From Ophiothrix spiculata (taxonomy: Eukaryota; Echinodermata; Ophiuroidea; Amphilepidida; Ophiotrichidae): DNA of 25,802 bases. Where the stretch lies: NCBI GenBank assembly GCA_000969725.1, contig JXSR01S047291.1; one strand, given 5' to 3'. Below, piece after piece: positions 1 to 8,315 of this stretch (the first letter of the stretch is position 1; each line of letters starts with the position of its first letter). The notes below the pieces were generated by a model, which worked only from the letters and a program-made list of their open reading frames with translations, did no database searches and was not told the DNA's origin. The position numbers were made by a program, and so were the translations under genes.

Positions 1-185
1 GGTATTTCAGTCTTTTTTGTGAGGCCTTTGACAATTGCATGCTCTTTTTACATGACTTAGGCCCTATAGTTATATGCACCATATCTTCCTCTCACTCCTC
101 TCTTTGGCTATCGAATTGTGGTTTGAGAGGAAGGTAGCATTATTTTTGTTATATTTTTCAGTTAAACATGAAATTGCTCTCTTTC

Positions 186-300
186 AAATAATAATAATAA
201 TAACAAACATTTATAAAGCGCCCTACAAAGATCACAGCGCTGTACAAAATACATTCATAATTAAAAACAAAAATACTTACAGATACAACTAACATAGGAA
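186..300 (-). mobile_element. CR1/L2-type non-LTR element 3' end
   Basis: Read on the minus strand, a stretch with GTACAGCGCTGTGATC and GGGCGCTTTATAAATG ends in an ATT-triplet tail (186-202). A GCGC..TATAAATG box followed by a trinucleotide tail is the usual 3' terminus of CR1/L2-like retroelements, and 1530-1567 has the same architecture in the other orientation. The upstream limit is unclear and may reach about 480. Confidence 0.6.
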
Positions 301-830
301 AACTTTTGAAAATTCATACATGTACAAATAATAATATTAACAATGATGGTAAAATAAACAGGCATTTAAAAGACATTGAAAACACATTACGCCATAAAAA
401 AGATGAAGACATCATAATAACATGATCAAAAATTAAGTTGAGCAATATATTTGTATATTTTTGATATTACTGATTCAATTTCTGTTCAATTTTCTTTCTA
501 AATTTTGTTTTATTTTAAAGAGTCTGATCTTACAGACACTGTTGCATTAATTTTAGTTTTTTTTTTCTTTGCCATGCCTTCTTTCCACTCCACTCTTTGG
601 CTATCGAATTGTGGTTTGGGAGGAAGGCAAGCCTACATGCATTTTTATATTTATTATTCTCATATTATTATGTACTGGAGAGAAGAACCTGACAGGCCTA
701 TGGCTTATTTTCTTGCTCTCTTCCACAATGTTTATATTAAGTTAATGTGCCATAATGTCTATACTGTATTTACACGTATGTGGAAATAAATAAAAATTAT
801 GTCTTAAAATTATGTAATTAATTACTAGTA
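301..830. other. Region without a recognised gene; contains one arm of a direct repeat
   Basis: AT-rich. A segment around 585-630 repeats 95-140 (CTCTTTGGCTATCGAATTG, then TGGTTTG-GAGGAAGG), so a dispersed repeat lies on both sides of the CR1/L2 insertion. The open frame 505-789 was not recognised and looks fortuitous. Confidence 0.4.
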
Positions 831-945
831 TCTTACACAATACAAAACTACCAGTTCACAGTGTTGTAGAATACAAGGGATATGCTGTGGATCTCGTAAC
901 AGAGTCTGATTGCTAGCTTGTTGCATATTTCAAGGTTTATAGAGT
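831..945 (+). repeat. Left copy of a ~115-bp inverted repeat (partner 6058-6170)
   Basis: Shares TCTTACACAATACAAAAC, CCAGTTCACA and GAATACAAGGGATATGCT with the reverse complement of 6058-6170, with scattered substitutions. It ends at the TA where the 38-bp TIR element inserted (945-946). A third, shorter relative lies at about 6410-6440. Confidence 0.75.
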
Positions 946-946
946 A

Positions 947-2044
947 CAAGGGGGTATCAAAAAGTTTTAAAGATCACCCAGAAGGAAAAGAGCTATGTCA
1001 ATGAACATTTGTCAGGATGGTCACTCGTCCTTATGTTCATTATGGTGCAAAAATGATATCAATGGCATTCAAAGAATTCAAAACCACGCTGCTTGCCTCA
1101 TTTCTAAGAAGAAAAAGCCGATGATCATATAACTCCCACCCTGTATGAGCTTCACTGGCTGCCAGTCAAATACTGTGTCATATTTAAGCTCGCTGTTCTT
1201 GCATTTCGTTACTTTGAATCCACTCTTCCATCGTACTTGTCGTCGTCCTTGTGTTCGTACAAACCACCACGCTCACTGCGCTCATCCTCCGAAATATTAC
1301 TTGTTGTTCCATGTGTAAATTTGAAGGCAGCCGGTGAACGCTCTTTCACGTTTGCAGCTCCGACTGTTTGGAACTCTCTTCCAAGCAGTCTCCGCAACTA
1401 CTCAAACTTGTTGCAGTTCAAACGTGAGCTGAAAACATACCTTTTTCGGCAAGCATTTCCAGATTCATAAGTTTGTTTTTCTGTTTTTGTAGTGTTTTTG
1501 TTTTAGCGCTTAGAGTTTTTTGTAGATTTTGCGCTATATAAATGCGATTTATTATTATTATTATTATGCATACTTTCTAAACAGGTGTCGACAGATGTCA
1601 ACAACCTTCCACAGCTAAACAGATAAACTGCATGGAAAAATCAAAGAAACGCGGCGTGATCAAATCCCTGCATTGAAGGGTTACAGCTCAGTAATTCTAT
1701 GATGACACGTCCAAAATGTAGATGTTTGATACCATAGTAAAGGTTAGGATCTCCTCTCTCCATTGATACCAAAATAATGGAAATCGGTCCACAAATGACG
1801 TCATTATGACGTAATGAAGTATGGTCGACCTGAAAATGTTGATTGTTTAGCAAAATACAATATGGATTTTTTGGCTAAAAGAGGATCTCTACAATGTCGG
1901 TCTGTGGACAGTCAATTTTAAGTGGGAGAAATGTGTAACTTTGCATAGTAGCTATGTAAAGATGACTCACAGGTGGCATAATAAAAGCAGGTTCCTGGCT
2001 GCATTTCTTCTGGGTGATCTTTAAAACTTTTTGATACCCCCTTG
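947..2044. mobile_element. TIR element with perfect 38-bp inverted termini, TA target duplication
   Basis: The arms 947-984 and 2007-2044 are perfect reverse complements (start CAAGGGGGTATCAAAAAG) and are flanked by TA on both sides, as in Tc1/mariner-type elements. No transposase frame is visible. The left part is interrupted by a CR1/L2 fragment (about 1015-1567), and 1568-2006 is AT-rich filler without a recognised protein. The identical arms suggest a fairly recent insertion. The element lies in the DHX40 3' flank. Confidence 0.8.
1040..1567 (+). pseudogene. Truncated CR1/L2-type reverse transcriptase C-terminus and 3' tail
   Basis: Two frames give a broken ORF2 tail. First comes GIQRIQNHAACLISKKKK (from about 1064). 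After a frameshift near 1118, HITPTLYELHWLPVKYCVIF follows, and then LKAAGERSFTFAAPTVWNSL and FKRELKTYLFRQAF up to a stop at 1468-1470. The L-W-P---R--FK-------L-P-YL and G-RSF--AAP--WN-LP patterns are standard for the C-terminal domain of CR1/L2/Jockey-clade polymerases. A GCGCTATATAAATGCG box and (ATT)n tail end the element at 1567. Endonuclease and catalytic RT motifs are absent (5' truncation), so this copy is dead. Confidence 0.85.
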
Positions 2045-2138
2045 TATATGGAGGATGAGATCTTATGCTACTTGCCTTAGATGCCAATCACAGGGCATTA
2101 TCGCATTTTGTCCTAGATGAAGTACTTCCCATAATTGC

Positions 2139-2257
2139 TCAAGGTGGCTTGGACTTTGCCTTCTTTCTGTCCAGGTATCTTTGTCTTGCATCTGATATGG
2201 TATCCTCATCATTCCTCTTCATCAACTTGGTCTTGTCATTTTCATCTAGATCATCAC
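2139..2257 (-). CDS. DHX40: DHX40-like helicase terminal exon with stop codon
   Basis: The acceptor is TTTTTTATAG before 2257. The first two bases complete Gly, then 38 codons and TGA at 2139-2141 follow: DDLDENDKTKLMKRNDEDTI, SDARQRYLDRKKAKSKPP. The KRND---ISDAR-R-L-RK pattern is the conserved basic C-terminal motif of DHX40. It strongly supports the family call and this splice junction over the read-through alternative. The tail is shorter than in vertebrates. The 3' UTR on the minus strand runs into the 38-bp TIR element whose end is at 2044. No clear AATAAA was seen between 2138 and 2045, so the poly(A) site is unresolved. Confidence 0.83.
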
Positions 2258-2429
2258 CTATAAAAAATCAAATTTATCAACAATATCAGATTGACGTTTA
2301 GAGACATTTTTTTGTTAATACCTTTAATTACATTCTTCAATTCATGTTGACTGCTAGAAGTTATAAACCATATCAGCAGTATGTGGATTTTGAAGTCCTA
2401 AATGGCTGAAACGGGTTTGGAACAGTCAG

Positions 2430-2735
2430 GGGTAGAATACTGTATTCTTTACGATACTGGCTGCAATGACTCTTCTGTACACGGTACTAATGGCTTTACA
2501 TCCCTTCCGAAGGATGACAATCTCTCATGAAATACTTACCCAACTCTGAATACTTCATGTAAGGGGCGGAGAAGATCAAATATCTGACCCATGCTCCCAT
2601 AAAGTCGGACAAAGACATCTTGGCAAAGATTCCGAGATTCTACTCTGGCAAGGCAACCCTCCCCGGGAATCAAACTCGGTCCCACTGCGTGCAAGGCGAG
2701 ATCGCTAAACACTGCTTGAATTTTGCAGTGCCCCT
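2430..2735 (-). mobile_element. tRNA-derived SINE beside the last DHX40 intron donor
   Basis: On the minus strand the head reads CAGTGTTTAGCGATCTCGCC, CTTGCACGC and GAGTTTGATTCCCGGGGA. These resemble a tRNA from the A box through the anticodon arm to the B box (GTTCGANTCC with one change). The body has CTTCGGAAGGGATGTAAAGCC and GTGTACAGAAGAGTCATTG, a layout typical of animal SINEs. The 5' end lies a few bases past the 2740 donor. The tail end near 2430 is approximate. Confidence 0.65.
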
Positions 2736-2739
2736 TTAC

Positions 2740-2899
2740 CTTTATGTTTTTGTGTGGTTACTTGAAGCTGTTTAGCACTTGTTTGTTCAGCCTTCTCTTC
2801 TTCTTTTTGAGTAAACTTTGGAGCAAGGCAGCCACTCAAACCGTATGCATCCAGCTCATGGAGTTTTGGTAACAAGTCTTTGATCCACTCATATTTGAT
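2740..2899 (-). CDS. DHX40: DHX40-like helicase exon, KYEWIKDLLPKLHE region and charged linker
   Basis: The acceptor is ATTTTAG before 2899 and the donor is CATAAAG|GTAAAG at 2740. The 160 nt give 53 codons plus one base: IKYEWIKDLLPKLHELDAYG, LSGCLAPKFTQKEEEKAEQT, then SAKQLQVTTQKHK. The first 20 residues are nearly the DHX40 consensus. The rest is a low-complexity, Lys/Glu/Gln-rich linker that has diverged from vertebrates. If the donor is not used, translation runs on for GKGALQNSSSV and stops at 2705-2707, using sequence that belongs to the adjoining SINE head. That would make a shorter alternative C-terminus. Confidence 0.85.
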
Positions 2900-3070
2900 C
2901 TAAAATGGCACAAAATTTAAATGATAGTTAATGAGGTGAAACTCCTCGGCAACAGCCTCTCAAGCTGTAATCATGGAGTCTACGTAATACCCTCAGCACA
3001 CTGGGACATTTTCCAGGACTCTTGCCTGAAAAAGTTAAGTTGTGGTCAATCTTTACAATCATGGTATTTA

Positions 3071-3486
3071 GGGGGGAAAGCCATTACTCAATTTTACGTT
3101 TTTGCAAATTAATTTTGTACCATAACTTTTTAATAAAGTGATTAAAGTTAATAAAAGTATACATTACCAGAAAGGAATTTTTACAAGGAACATGATGGTG
3201 ATGCTGATTTTTGACCAAAAATCACAAAAAAACAAATTTTTGGCCATTTGGGCTTCCATCCAAGCTAAAAATAACAAATTAAAAAAAAAAGACTTTTGAA
3301 TGTGAATTCTAATTTAAAACACCCTCTCAGATGTTGCATCATTTTTCCCCTGGAGTTTGGCCAATTTTTTTATTTCCATGCCAAAAAAGGTCTAAAATTC
3401 AACCCATTTTTGGTCATTTTTTGACCTTATTTGGCATGAAATGTAAACTTGCAAAAATGTAAAATTGAGTAATGTGCTTTCCCTCC
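3071..3486. mobile_element. TTAA-type foldback element, copy 1
   Basis: The termini GGGGGGAAAGC (3071) and GCTTTCCCTCC (to 3486) continue inward as inverted sequence (ACTCAATTTTACGTTTTTGC against GCAAAAATGTAAAATTGAGT). It is flanked by TTTA and TTAA, suggesting a piggyBac-like TTAA target with one mutation. The interior is highly AT-rich with TTTTTGGCC-like palindromic stretches. No protein is encoded. Confidence 0.7.
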
Positions 3487-3871
3487 TTAATCAAAGTATT
3501 TCAAAAGTAAACGATGCAAATCGGTTGTGCATGTCGCACACATGAAAAAAACTTCAAAGAATTTTTGGTTGCCACCCCTGGCTCTCATGGTTAGCAATGG
3601 TCCAACAAAACTTTACAAAATCGTGAAATTGGACCACAAAATTTTGCATCCAAGTATTTGACAAAGCATAACATCTGTTCTAGATTACTGATTGAAATGA
3701 AACAAATGTTATATTGAATTCTGTTTCACAGACTATAATATAACACTTGTTTTCTGATAATCCAGTAAAGTAATGTTTATTCTGGAACACACTTTAAAGT
3801 ATATCATTTGGGGATTTTGACCAGGAGTGTATAGAATACTATTTACATTTGATAACACCATGTACTTTTAA

Positions 3872-4550
3872 GGGGGGAAAGCATGTTGCTCATTTTATGT
3901 TTTTGCAAGTTTATTTTGTACCATTTTAATAAAAAAGTTAAAGTTAATAAAAGTATACATTTACAAAAAGGAATACCCAGAATCACATTTTTTTGAGAAA
4001 ATCACAAAAAACCCATTTTTTGGCTATTTGGGCTTCCAACCAAGCTAAAATAACAATTAAAAAAAAACAAGACTTTAGAATGGTAATTTTAATTTAAAAC
4101 ACCCACTCTGATTTTGCGTCATTTTTATTTTTAAAGATTTTGGCTAATTTTGGGGTTTTCATGCCAAATAAGGCTAAAAATTCACTTTTTCCATTTTTTT
4201 TCATTTTTTGACCTTTTTTGGCATGAAATTCAAAAAAATCCTCAAAATCCTCAAAAATAAAAATGAAGCAACATCTGAATGGGCGTTTTAAATAAAAGTC
4301 CCCATTCTGAAGTCATTTTTAAAAAAATTGTTATTTTTGGGTCAAAAATCAACATCACCATCATGTTCCTTGTGAAAATTCCTTTCTGGAAATGTATACT
4401 TTTATAAACTTTAATCACTTTGTTAAAAAGTTATGGTACAAAATAAACTTGCAAAAACGTAAAATTGAGTAACGTGCTTTCCCCCCCCCAAAAAAGTTAT
4501 GGTACAAAATAAACTTGCAAAAACGTAAAATTGAGTAACATGTTTCCCCC
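3872..4550. mobile_element. TTAA-type foldback element, copy 2, with duplicated right end
   Basis: Same family as 3071-3486. It starts GGGGGGAAAGCATG after TTAA (3868-3871) and ends CATGTTTCCCCC before TTAA (4551-4554), an exact TTAA target duplication. The right terminus is present twice in tandem (about 4431-4489 and 4495-4550), with GTTATGGTACAAAATAAAC in both. The reverse complement of its right side resembles 3100-3200 closely, including ATGTTCCTTGTGAAAATTCC. No coding capacity. Confidence 0.8.
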
Positions 4551-4572
4551 TTAAAAATAAAGTTCCACTTAC

Positions 4573-4659
4573 AGAGCACACGTTTCTCATGAACACCTTG
4601 GATGTCCACACAATCTCATGGTATATCACCCAGTCTATGTCATCGTCATTGCCAAATAA
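4573..4659 (-). CDS. DHX40: DHX40-like helicase exon, OB-fold C-terminal part
   Basis: The acceptor is AATTTGCAG before 4659 and the donor is TGCTCT|GTAAGT at 4573. The 87 nt encode 29 residues in phase 0: LFGNDDDIDWVIYHEIVWTS then KVFMRNVCS. W-IYHE-V-T-K-(F/Y)M---C is the second half of the DEAH OB-fold and continues directly from IHPSSA of the previous exon. The joint NVCS|IKYEW reproduces the DHX40 order. The right end of a TTAA-flanked repeat element (3872-4550) lies 22 nt past the exon end, so the donor is preserved although the intron start is filled by a transposon. Confidence 0.88.
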
Positions 4660-5193
4660 CTGCAAATTGAAAACAAAATACCGGCCAGGATTATTCAACT
4701 AGCATGAGATGGTCAAACCAGAAAATATTTGCCAGTTAAAGATGATCATGGTGTTAATTTTCACCGACAGAGGGCAGCATTACAGAATCAGTTGTTGGTC
4801 AGTGGCGGTAAGATTTAAACACAACGCGTGCGTGGTATCTTAGCGTCAGATTTGCGTCTAATATGCAAAACGCAACGCGCGCACTAAAATAAACAAAATC
4901 TACAAGTAGGAACTTATCACCACGATCGTCCTTAAAATATTTCATAAGCACATAAAGGGATGTCAGACACGTATGAGTTGATTTCAGGGGATGTTGGACA
5001 CAATTTCAAAAGTTTTATCTCGGGCGTTTAGCGTACTATCAAGCGTACTGTATCTTGCACTTTAAATAAACGCGATCTTACACATGCGTCATTCTTATAT
5101 TAATGCAAAAGACCATATGCGTTACTCCCGTCAGCCTGCGTTTGTGCGCAGTGCTCAAAATGCAAACTGCTTAAGGGTGTTTGCCATTGTTAA
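4660..5193. other. Intron sequence without recognised features
   Basis: Lies between the exon ending at 4659 and the TIR element at 5194. It has somewhat more CpG than its neighbours (for example ACAACGCGTGCGTGG near 4822) but no protein frame, RNA gene or repeat that I recognise. Confidence 0.4.
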
Positions 5194-5804
5194 ATATCGT
5201 CGGTCGCATAACATACCTGTCTATATGACATTTTTGACTTTTTTTGAGAAAATTTGTCTCGATTGATATATTGATGATTTTTTCATATCTACCAAGATAC
5301 ATGCCTTAATTAAGCCTAATTAACAAGAAATAATTAATTAATTTAAGGCTTATATGCATTTTATTTAAATTTAGCGTTTCACAAACTGCGCTGTAGGCAA
5401 AAATCACGTACTTAAGTAGAGCGTAAACAACGCATCACATACAGTTCTATATGGTGCGCTATTCTTGATGAAAAAAAATTTCACATACAGATCTATATGA
5501 AATAGCTCAGTTTGACATATTCAATTACTGTACCAAGAGATCCCTAATGTAAAAAACACGTTTTGACAAAGAGATCTATAAGTTCACAACTATATTAAAT
5601 AGGGTTACAATTATTAATTTTAGTTGAAATTAAACATAATAACAAGTTTAAAGTCTTTTCTTATAAAAAGAAATTAGTATCAGAAGAAAACTTAAGTGCA
5701 AAGGCTATTTTATGACACAAAATCTACATAAGAATTTTCAAATGCGATTTTCTCGAAATGCGTCTTTCGTCATATAGAACAGTATGTGATGTGACCGACG
5801 ATAT
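5194..5804. mobile_element. TIR element ending 8 nt from a DHX40 splice donor
   Basis: The left end ATATCGTCGGTCGCAT...CTATATGAC (5194) matches the reverse complement of the right end, ATATCGTCGGTCACAT...CTATATGAC (5804 inward), over about 40 bp with gaps. Inside are two further copies of CACATACAG-TCTATATG (around 5436 and 5483). No protein is encoded. The target duplication is unclear. Confidence 0.75.
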
Positions 5805-5814
5805 CATTACTTAC

Positions 5815-5985
5815 AGCAGATGACGGATGAATAAACACCGTTGTGGCATGCCCCTCCATTGTTCTAAAACCGTGTCCTGATGTTGCTTTTCTTGCCACGT
5901 TGCTGAAGAAGCCAGCGCATAAAGCTCGGTTGAGAAGCTCACCTTGGCTCCTGGAATCTGTACCTTCTTCTGGGAAGTCTTCTTC
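5815..5985 (-). CDS. DHX40: DHX40-like helicase exon, OB-fold domain N-terminal part
   Basis: The acceptor is ACCGATTTCAG before 5985 and the donor is TCTGCT|GTAAGT at 5815. There are exactly 57 codons in phase 0: EEDFPEEGTDSRSQGELLNR, ALCAGFFSNVARKATSGHGF, then RTMEGHATTVFIHPSSA. CAGFF-NVAR and V-IHPSSA are the hallmark of the C-terminal OB-fold (OB_NTP_bind) of DEAH/RHA helicases, which contacts RNA or G-patch cofactors in studied members. The reading frame stays open upstream of the acceptor as far as about 6114. The acceptor at 5985 was chosen because QMK|EEDFP joins in phase and length to the previous exon as in vertebrate DHX40. The previous intron is the largest here, at 5498 nt. Confidence 0.88.
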
Positions 5986-6057
5986 CTGAAATCGGTTGAA
6001 AATATTTTCTCTAATGTCAAATGCATATTGAAGCATTAACAGCAGATCCCAAAATAT

Positions 6058-6170
6058 ATACTCTATAAACCATGAAGTATGCAACAAGAAATCAGACTCT
6101 GTTACAAGATCCATAGCATATCCCTTGTATTCTTTAACATTGTGAACTGGTGGTTTTGTATTGTGTAAGA
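6058..6170 (-). repeat. Right copy of the ~115-bp inverted repeat (partner 831-945)
   Basis: The reverse complement resembles 831-945 throughout. On the minus strand it is open in one frame (VHNVKEYKGYAMDLVTESDF), continuing in frame toward the 5985 exon but upstream of its acceptor. It was not recognised as a protein domain. Confidence 0.75.
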
Positions 6171-6974
6171 GACTATAGTACTGATTGATTAGGATTGATT
6201 AAGGCCGAATCACTGCGTATAAATATATTTTTACATGAATTCTTCATAATTTTGGTATTATTTTGGGCAAATTTTCTGATAACACATGGACAAACATTGT
6301 AAATAAATTCATTTGAATATTCAGCAAGATTTGGTACCTTGATTCAAGAAATATGGACTAATTTACTTCCCTGTATGGTCATATCGGTTTTTGTACGTTA
6401 ATCAGCTACTTGTTGCATACTTCAAGATTTACAGAGTATAGTGCTGACTACTTGTCACCATGATAGCAGTTCAACTCCTGTTTTGAAGCAGTAAGCCTGT
6501 TTCCAAGAGGTAAGGAAGCACCCTATGGGAAATCCAAGTAACCAAGGGAACACCTTGCTGCATGAAGAAGTGCTTACCAAAAGATTATTTACAGCTTCTC
6601 AACAAAGATACCGTATCCACTCGTCCAATTCAACTACTCATTTCCTGAATTTAGATCATGTTACAGTTGAGCGCTTTCAAACTAGAGTGCCAAAAATTGT
6701 TCAAATAATTTAAATGAAGTGTCGGTCAATGAGTATGACTATTTGTCAAACTTTTGGAAATGGGGATTTTTGTTAATGTAAGGAAATTGTCAGATGGAAA
6801 ATAGTTGAATTAGACAAGTGAATAGGGTATACAACTTCATCAACCTAGCACTCCTGTATTCAAGTTGGCTCCAACAATAAGGTGCTTGTTCACATTGTAA
6901 GAGGTCCCAAGTTTGAGTCTTGAGGTGTCATAAATAAATGTGCTTGAAACCAGAAACTATCTGATAATTATCAT
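6171..6974. other. Intron sequence; partial repeat and possible tRNA-like piece
   Basis: At 6410-6440 there is a third partial relative of the 831/6058 repeat (CTTGTTGCATACTTCAAGAT). At 6840-6925 a weak B-box-like AGTTTGAGTCTTG is preceded by a possible A box, which might be an old SINE head, but the match is poor. No gene is recognised. Confidence 0.35.
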
Positions 6975-7328
6975 GTTAAAGTTGTAGGTTCCGATCACAT
7001 TCTCATCCCCCAGGGCTGAACCGGAAGTAGTATACTTTTTGATGCCAAATGAAAGTCCATATTTTTCTGATTGTAAATCCAAAATTTCACGTCAAAATTC
7101 TTTGGAGATATTAGCACAAAATGTAAAATTAATTAGTATACCTATTTTCCATTTCTTTTGTATTTACATACCAACCTCATCCCTATGGTTGCATACTTTC
7201 TTTTACCTCTCAGGAGAAAACAAGACACAAGCTAAGGTTGAAACCTTGCACAATGCATTTCAGAGGTCAAGGTCAATCAGTTAAAAGTAAATTATACACA
7301 TCCTAAAATAGGAACCTACACCTTTAAC
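6975..7328. mobile_element. TIR element of GTTAAAG-TGTAGGTTCC family, copy 1 (354 bp)
   Basis: The left end GTTAAAGTTGTAGGTTCCGA and the right end, read in reverse complement as GTTAAAGGTGTAGGTTCCTA, form about 20-bp inverted termini. A relative of almost the same length is at 13363-13717. The open frame 7039-7284 inside has no recognised domain. Confidence 0.75.
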
Positions 7329-7788
7329 TAAGACAGCTGATCCTAGTTGTGCTGGTTTAAACAAAGGACTTTAAATGATACTTAAAATGGAAAGCATGTT
7401 GCCATTTTTCATTAATTTCCATTACACACTATATAATGTTCGGTCTTGGATAAGTGGCTCATCATGAACTTGTTATTTTGGGTATTTCATGTGACACCTG
7501 AAGGATTTTTAGACTCTCTATGTAACAAAGTCTTACATAAAGTCTTTGATTTAGCATACTATCATATCTGCAAAAATGGCAATCTGAGAATTTGGAAATC
7601 TCAGTTTTAGTAAACTAAAAAAATTATGACAGAAATAGGAATGCCCTCTTTCTTGTTTGTTACAATTATTGCTCATTATTTTGGTGGAGAAAGAGAAAGA
7701 TGAATATATTAAGGAATTAATCTTATCACAAATTTGCAAAAAAGTAAAGATTCGATAGTATACTGAACCATCGACAATAAATATAATA
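7329..7788. other. Intron sequence without recognised features
   Basis: AT-rich sequence with only short fortuitous open frames. No RNA gene or repeat boundary was seen before the pogo-like element. Confidence 0.4.
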
Positions 7789-7962
7789 CAGTGGAACCTC
7801 GTTAACACAAAATCACTGGTGCCAAAGAGTTTAGTTTGGGTTATTAGGATTTTGTGTTATCCAACTGATTTCACATAGGAAATCAATACTTGGGACCCAA
7901 CAAACATTTTGTGTTATCAGGGTTTTTGTGTTAACAGATTTCGTGTTAACGAGGTTCCACTG
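7789..7962. mobile_element. pogo/Tigger-like MITE, 174 bp
   Basis: The ends CAGTGGAACCTCGTTAACAC (7789) and GTGTTAACGAGGTTCCACTG (to 7962) are perfect inverted repeats over 20 bp, with flanking TA on both sides. CAGTGGAACC-CG-TAAC is the typical terminus of pogo/Tigger DNA transposons. The interior repeats TTTTGTGTTA motifs. It is non-autonomous, with no transposase. Confidence 0.88.
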
Positions 7963-7967
7963 TATAT

Positions 7968-7996
7968 GGCAGTCATTGCAGATACAACTTTCTTCC
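7968..7996. repeat. Solo end of the 11217/19041 TIR family
   Basis: The 29 bp match the right terminus of the elements at 11217-11470 and 19041-19256 (GCAGNCATTGCAGATACAAC then TTTCTT) with about three changes. It starts 5 bp beyond the pogo-like element. The rest of that element is missing. Confidence 0.7.
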
Positions 7997-8315
7997 ATTT
8001 ACATAATAGATGTATACCTATATTCAATGTGACTGTTTTATAACTTCATCATGTCTTCAATATTTTCACACATAGGGCAAAAAAAAAAGTTTGTTTCCTG
8101 TGGGTGGTCAAAAAACATGAATGCACAATTATTATTATTATTAAATCAAAAAAAAAATTAGGGAAATTTTCATGTGAACATCCGCATGGGTGATGAACCT
8201 GTGCAATTTCTCTTGCAAAGCACATATTTGGTAAAATATTTGCTCCAATGTGCATCATATCAATTCACATGAGTTTAAATATGTCAGCATACACTACTCA
8301 GATATTCATTTCTTG
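7997..8315. other. Intron sequence with a short (ATT)n microsatellite
   Basis: (ATT)n lies at about 8128-8141. No gene, RNA or larger repeat is recognised. Confidence 0.4.

Noticed and set aside
505-789. 94-codon plus-strand frame followed by AATAAA
   Set aside because: Low-complexity Phe/Tyr-rich composition from AT-rich DNA, overlapping a dispersed direct repeat.
6026-6114. Start codon and extended N-terminus for the 5815-5985 exon
   Set aside because: The acceptor at 5985 joins in phase to the 11484 exon and reproduces the family order. The extension belongs to a dispersed repeat.
6840-6925. tRNA gene or SINE head
   Set aside because: Only a weak B box and a doubtful A box. No cloverleaf could be drawn.
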